The position numbers were made by a program, and so were the translations under genes. DNA of 32,665 bases, taken from the NCBI GenBank assembly GCA_028681275.1, contig JAQUIV010000010.1, positions 1-32,665 of the forward strand. The letters are read 5' to 3'. This DNA is from Aliarcobacter sp. (GTDB lineage: Bacteria; Campylobacterota; Campylobacteria; Campylobacterales; Arcobacteraceae). Shown one piece after another: positions 1-8,293 of this stretch. Position 1 is the first letter of the stretch. Every line of letters starts with the position of its first letter. The notes beneath the pieces are model-generated. The model saw only the letters and a program-made list of their open reading frames with translations, was not told the DNA's origin and did not search any database.

Positions 1-371
1 AACTTTTAAGTGAAAAAACAAGCCTAAAATATCCTCTAACTTTATTAACAGGAAGAACAAGAGACCAATGGCATAGTGGAACAAAAACAAATCTTCCAAG
101 AACTCTTTTAAAATATAAAGAGCTAAATTTTTGTGAAATCCACCCAATAAATGCAAAACAATTTGGAATTCAAGATGGAGATAGCATAAAAATTTCATCA
201 ATAAGAGGAGAAATAGAATCAAAAGCAATTTTGAGTGAAGATATAAGAATCGACACAATTTTTATGCCAATTAGTAATAGAAATATAAACTACCTAACAC
301 ACGATTTATATGATAAAGACTCTATGCAACCTGATTATAATCATAGTGCTGTTAGGGTTGAGAGGGTTTAG
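1..371 (+). CDS. nasA: Assimilatory nitrate reductase catalytic subunit, C-terminal fragment
   Basis: The reading frame is open from base 3 to the TAG at 369-371; the 5' part lies outside the window. About 122 residues are visible and match the C-terminal molybdopterin-dinucleotide-binding domain of the DMSO-reductase superfamily. It opens with TGRTRDQWHSGTKT, which in assimilatory nitrate reductases contacts the bis-MGD cofactor, and ends with the family's DSMQPDYNHSAVRVERV-like tail. The enzyme reduces nitrate to nitrite in the cytoplasm. nirB-nirD downstream would take nitrite on to ammonium, which favours the assimilatory (Nas) assignment over periplasmic NapA or a formate dehydrogenase. 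A hairpin terminator follows directly. The family call is firm; the gene name rests on this fragment and its neighbours. Confidence 0.8.
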   Translation, partial: LLSEKTSLKYPLTLLTGRTRDQWHSGTKTNLPRTLLKYKELNFCEIHPINAKQFGIQDGDSIKISSIRGEIESKAILSEDIRIDTIFMPISNRNINYLTHDLYDKDSMQPDYNHSAVRVERV

Positions 372-384
372 AATATAAAAAAGT

Positions 385-412
385 GACTCAAAATATTTTG
401 AGTCCTATTTTA
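385..412 (+). terminator. Intrinsic terminator after the nitrate reductase gene
   Basis: A perfect 20-base palindrome at 385-404 (GACTCAAAAT then its complement) is followed by CCTATTTT. It lies 14 bases after the stop codon. It separates the nitrate reductase transcript from the minus-strand gene beyond. Confidence 0.7.
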
Positions 413-438
413 AACTATTTAATAAATAAAATATAGTA

Positions 439-1248
439 TTAAATTTCATAATTTTTTCTTGTTTTAAGGTATCCATCATTATTGTAAAAACAACCGAATC
501 CTTCACTAAAATAAGGAATATCTTCTCCTCCAACTTTCATAGCTTCAAATTGTAATTCTCTTAATAATTCACTAAAGAATCTAATAATTTGTGCAACATA
601 TAATTGTCTAAAAGGAGAGACTGCTTCAAAAATTCCTGTTCTAAAACTTGCGTCATCTATTTTGTCTATCTTATTTCCATCTTCTGAAATATGGTCAACA
701 AGCATAAATTGACCAAATAATTTATCAGCTATTTCTGCATTATTACGAATGTTATTCTTCTTCTTTTCTGAAATATATCTAGTATATAATTTCATATCTA
801 TGTCATTAAACCAATTTGAGATAGGATTATTATTTTGATTAGAACTAACTAAATTATTTAAATTTTCATATCTATCTTTTATTGCAAAATCTGATAGTAT
901 AGATAATATTTTTTGACGTATTTCATCATCTAAATTATCTAAATATTCGAAATTAAACTTATACTTACTTTTTATATTTATCGAACGTTTATACAACTCG
1001 ATTATATTATGTCCTATATCTTTTAAAAATTTACCATTTGGAAACTTACCATTATTTTCAATATAATAATCTAACAAAATACAAAGCTTTGCTATTCTTT
1101 CAATACCAATTGATAAGTTACTAAATGCCTGATAATATATACCTTTTTTAGCATAATTTGCTTTTCTTATTTGAGTTACCCCAGAGGATACTATCTCATA
1201 TGCAAAAGTAGCTTCTTTTGACAAAGAAATAAAAGTTTCACTATACAC
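439..1248 (-). CDS. Hypothetical protein, all-helical, possibly HEPN-like
   Basis: This 269-residue protein has no family I recognise with certainty. The start is GTG at 1248-1246, with AAGG eight bases upstream; the only nearby in-frame ATG is followed at once by a stop. There is no signal peptide or membrane segment, so it should be cytoplasmic. Residues about 40-90 (FSNLSIGIERIAKL, then GHNIIELY) resemble the helical pattern of HEPN-type domains, but the RNase motif Rx4-6H is not evident, so this is only a weak suggestion. It stands alone on the minus strand between two nitrogen-assimilation transcripts and is extremely AT-rich, which suggests later insertion. It could be a defence or stress protein; the sequence does not decide. 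Confidence 0.65.
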   Translation of the reverse strand: MYSETFISLSKEATFAYEIVSSGVTQIRKANYAKKGIYYQAFSNLSIGIERIAKLCILLDYYIENNGKFPNGKFLKDIGHNIIELYKRSINIKSKYKFNFEYLDNLDDEIRQKILSILSDFAIKDRYENLNNLVSSNQNNNPISNWFNDIDMKLYTRYISEKKKNNIRNNAEIADKLFGQFMLVDHISEDGNKIDKIDDASFRTGIFEAVSPFRQLYVAQIIRFFSELLRELQFEAMKVGGEDIPYFSEGFGCFYNNDGYLKTRKNYEI

Positions 1249-1357
1249 AGATTTAGCCTTTATATTTTTTTACATAGTAACATAAAAAAGGAGATAGGTA
1301 CAATTAAGTCTTCCTATTGGATTTAAAGTTAATTTTTCAAAATATTGAGAGATATAA

Positions 1358-1459
1358 AGAAGCTTAAAAGAAATTATTCAAGAAACGAAATCCATTAAAG
1401 AAAAATATGGCATCAAAGTATCACTAATATTAAAGCACTATAACAATAAGGTGCTATAA
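1358..1459 (+). pseudogene. Possible decayed C-terminal coding remnant
   Basis: The gap between the minus-strand gene and yaeQ has no intact gene. This part stays open for 33 codons between stops at 1355-1357 and 1457-1459. It encodes a helical, charged stretch (KSIKEKYGIKVSLILKHYN) that reads like real protein, but there is no start codon or ribosome site. It could be the tail of a lost gene or chance. The TATAAT at 1455-1460 overlaps its end and may be the yaeQ -10 box. Confidence 0.2.
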
Positions 1460-1500
1460 TTCCTCCCAAATACACTCTATGAGTAAAAATAAGGAATTAA

Positions 1501-2031
1501 ATGGCTACAAAAGCTACAATCTACAAAGCACTTTTAAATATAGCAAATATGGATACAAACTACTACAATGAACATAATTTAACTCTAGCTTTACATCCAT
1601 CTGAAACCGAACTACGGCTAATGGCGAGAGTTGTTGCATTTATATTAAATGCTAATGAAGATTTAGTTTTTTGCAAAGGAATATCAGAAGATGATGAACC
1701 TGATTTATGGATAAAAGATTTAGATGGAAGTATCAAGTTATGGATAGATTTAGGACAAGTAGATGAAAAACGTATCAAAAAAGCTTGTGGTCGTTCGGAC
1801 AAAGTTATCGTTTATACTTACCAAGAAAATATGTCAACACCGTGGTTTAAACAAATAGAAAACAATATCAACCGATTTAAAAATCTCTCTGTAATTCAGT
1901 TAAATATTGAAGAAGATATAGAAAAATTTGCAAAAAGAAGTATGGTTTTACAATGTAATATCAGCGATGAAGAACTTACTTTAATTAGTGATAATGATGA
2001 TTTAATTGTAACAAAAACACAATTGAACTAA
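1501..2031 (+). CDS. yaeQ: YaeQ family protein
   Basis: At 176 residues this matches the usual YaeQ length. Conserved segments appear in order: MATKATIYKALLNIANMD at the N-terminus, LALHPSETELRLMAR at about 28-42, a DDEPDLW motif near 64-70, LWIDLGQVDEKRIKKACGR at about 80-98, and a C-terminal beta region. Structures of the family show a PD-(D/E)xK nuclease-like fold; the exact cellular role is unsettled and old links to transcription antitermination are weak. AAGGA at 1491-1495 precedes the ATG, and TATAAT at 1455-1460 may be its -10 box. There is no signal peptide. No obvious terminator separates it from nirB, 145 bases on. Family assignment is secure; function is not. Confidence 0.9.
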   Translation: MATKATIYKALLNIANMDTNYYNEHNLTLALHPSETELRLMARVVAFILNANEDLVFCKGISEDDEPDLWIKDLDGSIKLWIDLGQVDEKRIKKACGRSDKVIVYTYQENMSTPWFKQIENNINRFKNLSVIQLNIEEDIEKFAKRSMVLQCNISDEELTLISDNDDLIVTKTQLN

Positions 2032-2176
2032 ATTTTATATATTCTTAATTTTACATTAAAATATTTATATTTATATTTTAACATCTTAGAATTGTATATT
2101 TTATATATAATTTATTTTTAAAATTACATAAAATTACTGCTAAACTTCTTTTATAATTTAAATACAAGGTTTATTT

Positions 2177-4639
2177 ATGAAAGAAAAACTAGTAGTAATC
2201 GGAAATGGAATGAGTGGTTTAAGAACCATCGAAGACCTTTTAGAAATAGATAAAAACAGATATGAGATTACAATTTATGGTGAAGAACCTCATGTAAACT
2301 ATAATAGAATCATGCTCTCATACATCCTTTCACAAGAAAAAACTTTTGAAGATACAATTATCAATCATTTATCATGGTATGAACAAAACAGTATCACTTT
2401 ACACAAAGGTGATAAAATTGTATCAATAGATAAAGAAAATAAAACTATCAAAAGTGAAAGTGGAAAAACACAATCTTACGACAAACTTCTAATAGCAACT
2501 GGTTCAACTGCCTTTATTCCTAAAACAAAAGGAAGTGACTTAGAAAATGTAATTGCCTTTAGAACAAAAGCAGATGTTGATGCAATTATTAGCACTATTA
2601 GAAAAGAAAAAACTGCTGTGGTTGTTGGTGGTGGATTACTTGGGCTTGAAGCTGCTTATGGAATTGCAAAACATGGAATTAAAACTATTTTAGTTCATAG
2701 AAGTGGAAGCATACTTTCTCAACAACTTGACTCAACAGGTGGAAAATTACTTCAAAGAAATCTTGAATCTTATGGAATTGAATTTAAACTAAACACAACT
2801 ATAAAAGAGATTTCAGGTGATGGAATCGTTGAAAAAGTAGAGTTCACAGATGGAGTTTGTGTTGAATCAAATTTAGTTGTTTTTGCAACGGGAATTATTC
2901 CAAACACAAAATTAGCTCTTGATGCTTCACTGAATTGTAATAAAGGAATAGTTGTTGATGATTTCCTAAAAACTTCTGATGATTCTATTTTTGCTATTGG
3001 AGAGTGTGTTGAACACGATGGAAATACTTATGGATTAGTAGCTCCACTTTATGAACAAGCAAAAGTTTTAGCAAAAGTTCTAGCAAATAAAAAAACAGAT
3101 GGTTATGAGGGTTCAACTCTTTCAACTAGACTAAAAATTTCAGGTGTTGATTTGTTTTCTGCTGGAGATTATTTAGGTGATGAGACAACAGAAGATTTAA
3201 TTTTATTAGATGAAAAAGTAGGAATTTATAAAAAACTAGTAATTTACAATAATAAAATCATCGGAATTGTACTTTATGGCGATACAAACGATGCTTCTTG
3301 GTATTTAAAACTTCTAAAAGAACACACTGATATAAGAGATTTAAGAACAAAAATCTTATTTGGAAAATCAGCACTTTCAGGAGATTCAGGTCATGGGGGA
3401 AATGACATAAACTCTATGAGTGACGATGAAGAAGTTTGCGGATGTAATGGAGTTTGCAAAGGTGATATTGTAAATGCAATAAAAGATAAAGATTTAAAAT
3501 CTCTAAGTGATGTAAAATCATGTACAAAAGCTGGAGCTTCATGTGGTTCATGTTTAGGTTTAGTTGAGCAAATTTTAGTAAATACTTTGGGTGATGAGTA
3601 CAACGCTATTGAAGAAGGAATTTGTTCTTGTACTCCACTTGGACACAAAGAGATTAAAAAAGCAATTAATGAAGGTGAGTTTGAAACAGTTTATGATGTA
3701 TTCTCAAAACTTGAATGGAAAACTGCCGATGGTTGTGCAAAATGCCGACCAGCAATAAACTACTATTTACTTGTAAAATACAATGATGATAAATACAAAA
3801 ATGACAAAAGAAGTGCCTTAGTAAACGATAGAATGTTTGCAAATATCCAAAAAGATGGAACATATTCTGTGGTTCCAAGAATTTGGGGAGGATTAACATC
3901 TCCACAAGAATTAAAAGATATTGCTGATATTGCAGTTAAATACAATGTTCCAACTGTAAAATTTACAGGTGGTCAAAGACTTGATATGCTTGGAGTTAAA
4001 AAAGAGCAATTAGCTCCTATGTGGCAAGATTTAAATGATGCTGGATTTGTTTCAGGACAAGCTTATGCAAAGGGTTTAAGAACTGTAAAAACTTGTGTGG
4101 GAAACACTTGGTGTAGATTTGGAACTCAAGATTCTATGAATATGGGTGTAATTATTGAAAAACTTACATGGGGAAGCTGGACACCACATAAATTTAAAAT
4201 TGCAGTTTCAGGATGTCCAAGAAATTGTGCAGAAGCAACTATCAAAGATTTAGGAATTATTGGAGTTGATTCAGGTTGGGAAATTCATATTGCTGGAAAT
4301 GGTGGTATAAAAGTGAGGGTTACAGATTTACTTTGTAAAGTTGAAACAGACGAAGAGTTATTAGAATATGTAAAAGCTTTTATGCAATTTCATAGAGAAG
4401 ATTCATATTACTTAGAAAGAACTGCCCATTGGGTTGAGCGAACTGGATTACAATATATAAAAGATGTAATGTTGGATAAAAACCAAGTTAAAGCTTATGC
4501 AAAAAGATTTGAAATATCACAAGAATCAGCACAAGTTGACCCTTGGGCACAAGCAATTAAAGATGGGTTTACTAAAGAGTTTAATCCAATCGTAATTAAT
4601 CCAGAAGAATCTCATAGTTTTGAAGCAAAGGAAATATAA
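2177..4639 (+). CDS. nirB: NAD(P)H nitrite reductase, large subunit
   Basis: This 820-residue cytoplasmic enzyme reduces nitrite to ammonium with six electrons from NAD(P)H. Domains in order: FAD-binding (GNGMSG at 9-14), NAD-binding (GGGLLGLE at 151-158), a BFD-like [2Fe-2S] domain with Cys421, Cys423, Cys456 and Cys459, a second BFD-like region around 482-535, the nitrite/sulfite reductase ferredoxin-like half-domain (about 550-625), and the siroheme/[4Fe-4S] domain with Cys640, Cys646, Cys680 and Cys684 (C-x5-C and C-x3-C). All redox ligands are present, so it should be active. The ATG has AAGG eight bases upstream, and TATAAT at 2152-2157 could be its -10 box. nirD follows after two bases. 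With the nitrate reductase upstream it forms an assimilatory route. Confidence 0.96.
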   Translation: MKEKLVVIGNGMSGLRTIEDLLEIDKNRYEITIYGEEPHVNYNRIMLSYILSQEKTFEDTIINHLSWYEQNSITLHKGDKIVSIDKENKTIKSESGKTQSYDKLLIATGSTAFIPKTKGSDLENVIAFRTKADVDAIISTIRKEKTAVVVGGGLLGLEAAYGIAKHGIKTILVHRSGSILSQQLDSTGGKLLQRNLESYGIEFKLNTTIKEISGDGIVEKVEFTDGVCVESNLVVFATGIIPNTKLALDASLNCNKGIVVDDFLKTSDDSIFAIGECVEHDGNTYGLVAPLYEQAKVLAKVLANKKTDGYEGSTLSTRLKISGVDLFSAGDYLGDETTEDLILLDEKVGIYKKLVIYNNKIIGIVLYGDTNDASWYLKLLKEHTDIRDLRTKILFGKSALSGDSGHGGNDINSMSDDEEVCGCNGVCKGDIVNAIKDKDLKSLSDVKSCTKAGASCGSCLGLVEQILVNTLGDEYNAIEEGICSCTPLGHKEIKKAINEGEFETVYDVFSKLEWKTADGCAKCRPAINYYLLVKYNDDKYKNDKRSALVNDRMFANIQKDGTYSVVPRIWGGLTSPQELKDIADIAVKYNVPTVKFTGGQRLDMLGVKKEQLAPMWQDLNDAGFVSGQAYAKGLRTVKTCVGNTWCRFGTQDSMNMGVIIEKLTWGSWTPHKFKIAVSGCPRNCAEATIKDLGIIGVDSGWEIHIAGNGGIKVRVTDLLCKVETDEELLEYVKAFMQFHREDSYYLERTAHWVERTGLQYIKDVMLDKNQVKAYAKRFEISQESAQVDPWAQAIKDGFTKEFNPIVINPEESHSFEAKEI

Positions 4640-4641
4640 GA

Positions 4642-4950
4642 ATGGCAAAATGGTACAAAATCACAGAAATTGAAAATATCCCATTTATGGGTTCAAGAAA
4701 AGTTGAAATTGGTGAAATTGAAATAGCAATTTTTAAAACAAGAGATGGTTCAATTTTTGCAGTAAACAATATTTGTCCACACAAAAAAGGAAAATTAAGC
4801 GAAGGTTTAGTTCACGAAACACAAGTAACTTGTCCTTTACATAACTGGGAAATTGATTTAAAAACTGGTGAGGCTTTGGGAAATGATAAGGGTTGTACGG
4901 GAATTTTTGAAACTAAAATCGAAGATAATGTTTTATATCTGAATATCTAA
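4642..4950 (+). CDS. nirD: Nitrite reductase small subunit, Rieske-type
   Basis: This 102-residue protein has a single Rieske-like [2Fe-2S] domain. The ligand pairs are intact: Cys45-Pro-His47 and Cys64-Pro-Leu-His67. Some NirD proteins lack these ligands, so this is the cluster-bearing kind. It is the small partner of NirB in the cytoplasmic NADH nitrite reductase. It begins two bases after the nirB stop; its ribosome site (AAAGGAAATATAAG) lies within the end of nirB, so the two are translated from one message. A strong hairpin follows immediately. Confidence 0.95.
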   Translation: MAKWYKITEIENIPFMGSRKVEIGEIEIAIFKTRDGSIFAVNNICPHKKGKLSEGLVHETQVTCPLHNWEIDLKTGEALGNDKGCTGIFETKIEDNVLYLNI

Positions 4951-4954
4951 AGTC

Positions 4955-4992
4955 ATAATGAGTTTAACCTTTGATTAAACTCATTATCCTTT
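4955..4992 (+). terminator. nirBD terminator, overlapping the end of the opposing gene
   Basis: A 13-base perfect inverted repeat (4955-4967 with 4975-4987, seven-base loop) is followed by CCTTTTTCTC. It begins four bases after the nirD stop. The stop codon of the convergent minus-strand gene (4964-4966) lies inside the left arm. Confidence 0.75.
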
Positions 4993-5227
4993 TTCTCTCA
5001 TCTGCTTTACAATCTAAAATATCTCTTTTACTTTTTGAATTTATAAAACAATTTAGAGTTTTATCCAATAACCAAACCCTATCTTCTAAATTATCATGTC
5101 TTGCAATATCAATTCGTTCGTAATATTTATGTATAAGTCCTTCTTTTTCTTTTTCTAAGTCAAAAATATTTACTTCATTTGCAAATAAATCCACATAAAT
5201 AAAAAATAATATTATTTTTTTAAGCAA
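4964..5227 (-). CDS. Small exported protein of unknown function
   Basis: I do not recognise a family. The frame extends to a TTG at 5257, but I prefer the TTG at 5227-5225: AAAAAAAGG lies six bases before it, and the 87-residue product then starts MLKKIILFFIYVDLFA, a good signal peptide with probable cleavage before NEV. The mature part is about 70 residues, highly charged and helical, with two cysteines (LNC and LDC) that could form a disulfide in the periplasm. It lies 70 bases downstream of the diheme peroxidase-like gene, separated only by an all-AT hairpin (5272-5290), so it may be the last gene of that operon. Confidence 0.6.
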   Translation of the reverse strand: MLKKIILFFIYVDLFANEVNIFDLEKEKEGLIHKYYERIDIARHDNLEDRVWLLDKTLNCFINSKSKRDILDCKADERKRIMSLIKG

Positions 5228-5297
5228 TTCAAACCTTTTTTTGGCGAATTCTATCAAACTTACAATAATAGAATATTAAAAAATAATATTATAACTC

Positions 5298-6425
5298 TTA
5301 TTTCTCTAATAAATGCTCATATTTTTTATCAGTTAGAAGTTTCATAAATGCAACTAATGCCTCAATTTTCCTATCTGTTAAAGCACTTGCTTTTAACTCT
5401 TTTAGGGATATTGTCTCTTTCACTTCTGCTTCATCCCAAACTTTTTTAGTTTCAGGATTTATATTTCTATCTTTATTATTGTACTTATCATAAAACTCAA
5501 CAACTGTTTTTAAATCTTTAAATACTCCATTGTGCATATAAGGAGCTGTAACTGCCACATTTCTCAAAGTTGGAACTTTATGTTTTCCTAATTGTTTTTC
5601 ATCTTTTACATTTGGATTTGCTAATAAACCTTTATCAATCTCTTTTACACCATTTTTTGCTCTTAATTGATTATTTGCAGGTGTTCCAATATTATGATAT
5701 TCATAATTTGTAAAAGTCTCCCCTGCTTTATCTTCACCTTTTAAAACGTGACAAGAGGCGCATGAATTATTGTTATTTGAGAAGAATATTGATTTTCCTA
5801 AATCTTCAAGTGGAGTTAAATCATATTCACCTTTTAAATATCTATCGTATTTTGAATCAAATGGTGAAAATTCATCTGTTCTTTCAAAGGCTGCAATAAC
5901 TTGTGTTAAAGCACTATAAGCTTTTTCTTCATCTTCTAAAATATCATTTCCAAAAAGGTTTTTGAATGAATTTACATATAACTCATTTTCTTTGATTCTA
6001 TTAATTACCTCTTTTTTATTTGCCATTCCCATTTCTGCTGGATTTAATGGAGGTCCACCAGCTTGGTCTTCAAGAGTTGATGCTCTTCCATCCCAAAATT
6101 GTCCACCAACAAATTTTTGTTTTTTCTCATCAAAATGAAATGCTGGTGAAAACTTTGCATAAGATGCACTTGGAGCTTGTCTATCACCAATTGATTTATT
6201 ATCATCACCCAAAGATGCCATTTTAGAAACACCATTATCTCGATTATCTACAAATCCGCTGTTTGGATTGTGACAAGTTGCACAGGCTTGTGTTCTATTA
6301 TTTGATAAGTTTTTATCAAAAAACAAAATCTGCCCCAACTCCTCTTTTGATAAATTACCACTTGCACTTAAACTAACACTTGAAAATGCTAAAAACATAG
6401 CTACTACTAATTTTGAACCTCTCAT
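5298..6425 (-). CDS. Diheme cytochrome c peroxidase / MauG family protein
   Basis: This 375-residue periplasmic diheme c-type protein has a signal peptide (MRGSKLVVAMFLAFSSVSLSA). Heme motifs are Cys48-A-T-Cys51-His52 and Cys222-A-S-Cys225-His226. The family's WDGRAST (about 111-117) and PTLRNVAVTAPYMHNG (about 285-300) are present; Met297 is in the position that ligates the electron-transfer heme in peroxidases, whereas MauG uses Tyr. Family members reduce peroxide or carry out protein or metal oxidations. It is the fifth gene of the imelysin/diheme operon. Its ATG overlaps the upstream stop by one base (TAATG), with a very strong GAGGGGG site, so translation is coupled. Peroxide detoxification is possible, but the context points to a role in iron-linked redox chemistry. 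Confidence 0.9.
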   Translation of the reverse strand: MRGSKLVVAMFLAFSSVSLSASGNLSKEELGQILFFDKNLSNNRTQACATCHNPNSGFVDNRDNGVSKMASLGDDNKSIGDRQAPSASYAKFSPAFHFDEKKQKFVGGQFWDGRASTLEDQAGGPPLNPAEMGMANKKEVINRIKENELYVNSFKNLFGNDILEDEEKAYSALTQVIAAFERTDEFSPFDSKYDRYLKGEYDLTPLEDLGKSIFFSNNNNSCASCHVLKGEDKAGETFTNYEYHNIGTPANNQLRAKNGVKEIDKGLLANPNVKDEKQLGKHKVPTLRNVAVTAPYMHNGVFKDLKTVVEFYDKYNNKDRNINPETKKVWDEAEVKETISLKELKASALTDRKIEALVAFMKLLTDKKYEHLLEK

Positions 6426-7342
6426 TAAATCCCCCTCTTTTTTAATAAATTTATAACTGGTCTAAATAATAAATCTTTTAATGAAAGATAATCTTTCATC
6501 TGCTCTTTTTTTAGACCAAACTTCATAACTTTTACACTATTTGATAAACATAAAGTTCCAAAAACTCTGTCCCAAATAGAAATATAACCACCATAATTTT
6601 TGTCAAAATGTTTTTTGCTGTGATGTATTTGATGCTGTTTTGGCGACATAAACCATTTTTCAATAAAATTCCCATAAGAAAATGGCACATGAGAATGTCT
6701 TAAATTTGAGCCAAAAACAGAAAATATAAATAAAAAAACATTAACTCCTAAAACCATATAAATATCAATCATAGAACCAAATAGATATATAAAAACTCCT
6801 GTAACAACACCAACACTCAAAGAGTATCTCAATCCAAAAAGAAAATTCTCAACTGGATGAACCCTATAAAAAGTGACTGGTGTTAAAACTTTTGCACTAT
6901 GATGAATTTTGTGAAACTCCCATAAAAATGGGATTGTATGTAAAAATCTATGTAACCAATATCTTGTAAAATCACTCACACCAAAAACTGAAATCGTATA
7001 CATCAAAATAATCATTTCATAAGAGAAAAAACTATTTTCATAATAATCAAATTGCAAAAATAAAAATTTATTTACATTAAAAGCGATAGTTTTTGCACTT
7101 ATAATAAAAGGTACTAACAATAAAATATTTATAAAATATGATAAAAAAAAGTAGTAATAATCCAACTTTGCACTAGGATGTAACCAAAGTTTTGAAGAAG
7201 TTATTACTCTGCTATTTTTTTTACTTACATAAAAATAGATTATTGCTAATAATATAGAACTCAACAAATAGACCCAAAATAGTCTTTTGTTTGGGTCTAT
7301 TAAATATTCAAGTGCAAAAAGTTCTTTCGAAATAGTGGTCAA
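6425..7342 (-). CDS. Sterol desaturase / fatty acid hydroxylase family membrane protein
   Basis: This 305-residue integral membrane protein has hydrophobic segments at about 21-40, 62-84, 107-125 and 170-212. The non-heme diiron histidine clusters are complete: HRFLH (131-135), HKIHH (144-148), RHSH (215-218) and HQIHH (237-241), followed by the family's IWDRVFGTL. Members use O2 and two irons to hydroxylate or desaturate lipids; the substrate here is unknown. The start is TTG at 7342-7340 with GGAG about nine bases upstream, inside the end of the preceding imelysin-like gene. An O2-dependent diiron enzyme inside an operon with two imelysins and two diheme proteins is an unusual addition. Confidence 0.88.
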   Translation of the reverse strand: MTTISKELFALEYLIDPNKRLFWVYLLSSILLAIIYFYVSKKNSRVITSSKLWLHPSAKLDYYYFFLSYFINILLLVPFIISAKTIAFNVNKFLFLQFDYYENSFFSYEMIILMYTISVFGVSDFTRYWLHRFLHTIPFLWEFHKIHHSAKVLTPVTFYRVHPVENFLFGLRYSLSVGVVTGVFIYLFGSMIDIYMVLGVNVFLFIFSVFGSNLRHSHVPFSYGNFIEKWFMSPKQHQIHHSKKHFDKNYGGYISIWDRVFGTLCLSNSVKVMKFGLKKEQMKDYLSLKDLLFRPVINLLKKRGI

Positions 7343-7345
7343 ATT

Positions 7346-8293
7346 CTAATCTCCATCCGCATCTAATATTTTTCCAGTTACACTTAATTGACCAATTAAA
7401 GATAAATAATATGCATTATGTAAATCTTTTACACTATTAAATAAAACTGTTGCATTTGTAAAATCATCAACAGGCAGTTTTTTTAACTCATTTTGAGCCT
7501 CTTTTATTTTATCAATAACCATTAAAAGCTCAATAGCTGCACCTTTACTTAATGCAAACGCTGCGAAATCATAATATTCATGTTTCTCAACTATTTGTTT
7601 ATGAGCGTCTAAAATTGCATCTATGGCATTGAACGAGTTTTTACTTAAAAAATATTCTGCTCTTTCGTTTTTTGGGTCATTTTTAAATTTACCAGCATTT
7701 CCACTAGCATTTCCAATTCTCCACTCTTTTAATCTATAAGAACTAGCAATTAAAGTATTTATAACCAAAGAATTTTCCCATTTTTCATCTTTTGCCGGTT
7801 TTGTTAGATATGTTTGATAAACCTCTTTTATCTCTTCTAAATAAGAAATCATTGAATCCAAAATAGCAACACTTAACTCTTTTTCTCTTTTTGAAATCTC
7901 TTTATCATTAAAAATTACATACTCCAAAGCATTTATAGTTTTAAACGAGTTCTTAAATAAAGCAGTTTTAACCTCATCTTTTGATTCAACAACTCTTTTC
8001 ATCTGAGAAGGTAAATCCTCTTTTAAATTGTTGTAAACATCCATATATCTTGGAGTATCAGCATAATTCTCGTCTAAATCTCCAGCAATATAAAAAGCTT
8101 CAACTTTTTTCCATGACTTTAAAAAATTTGTAAAGTTAACAGCATTTACATCTTTTTGTAAAATTTTTCCATTATCTATTGTTTCTTGAACATTTGGAAT
8201 TGATACATTTTTGATAATATTTACAAGTACTCTTTCATTGGCAAAAACCATACTTGAAAACAACAAAACTAAAAACAAAACTTTTTTCATCAT
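7346..8293 (-). CDS. Imelysin-like protein, second paralog, signature motif lost
   Basis: A 315-residue exported protein of the imelysin (peptidase M75-like, IrpA) family with signal peptide MKKVLFLVLLFSSMVFA. It keeps the helical imelysin pattern (WKKVEAFYIAGD near 61-72, NSFKTINALEYVIF near 115-128). Where imelysins have GxHxxE, this one reads INALEY (about 120-125), so the histidine is gone and it may have lost or changed metal binding. Two ATGs are adjacent (8293 and 8290). AGGAG is better spaced to the second, while the first overlaps the upstream stop as ATGA. Either way it is translationally coupled to the diheme oxidoreductase gene. It is much shorter than the first imelysin of the operon. 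Confidence 0.85.
   Translation of the reverse strand: MMKKVLFLVLLFSSMVFANERVLVNIIKNVSIPNVQETIDNGKILQKDVNAVNFTNFLKSWKKVEAFYIAGDLDENYADTPRYMDVYNNLKEDLPSQMKRVVESKDEVKTALFKNSFKTINALEYVIFNDKEISKREKELSVAILDSMISYLEEIKEVYQTYLTKPAKDEKWENSLVINTLIASSYRLKEWRIGNASGNAGKFKNDPKNERAEYFLSKNSFNAIDAILDAHKQIVEKHEYYDFAAFALSKGAAIELLMVIDKIKEAQNELKKLPVDDFTNATVLFNSVKDLHNAYYLSLIGQLSVTGKILDADGD

Noticed and set aside
2032-2176. Hidden gene or riboswitch before nirB
   Set aside because: Only very AT-rich sequence with stop codons in all frames and no stable stem; a promoter is the simplest reading.
6020-6235. Open frames overlapping the diheme peroxidase-like gene on both strands
   Set aside because: Low-complexity shadows in His/Leu-rich frames; the diheme gene with its heme motifs is clearly the coding frame.
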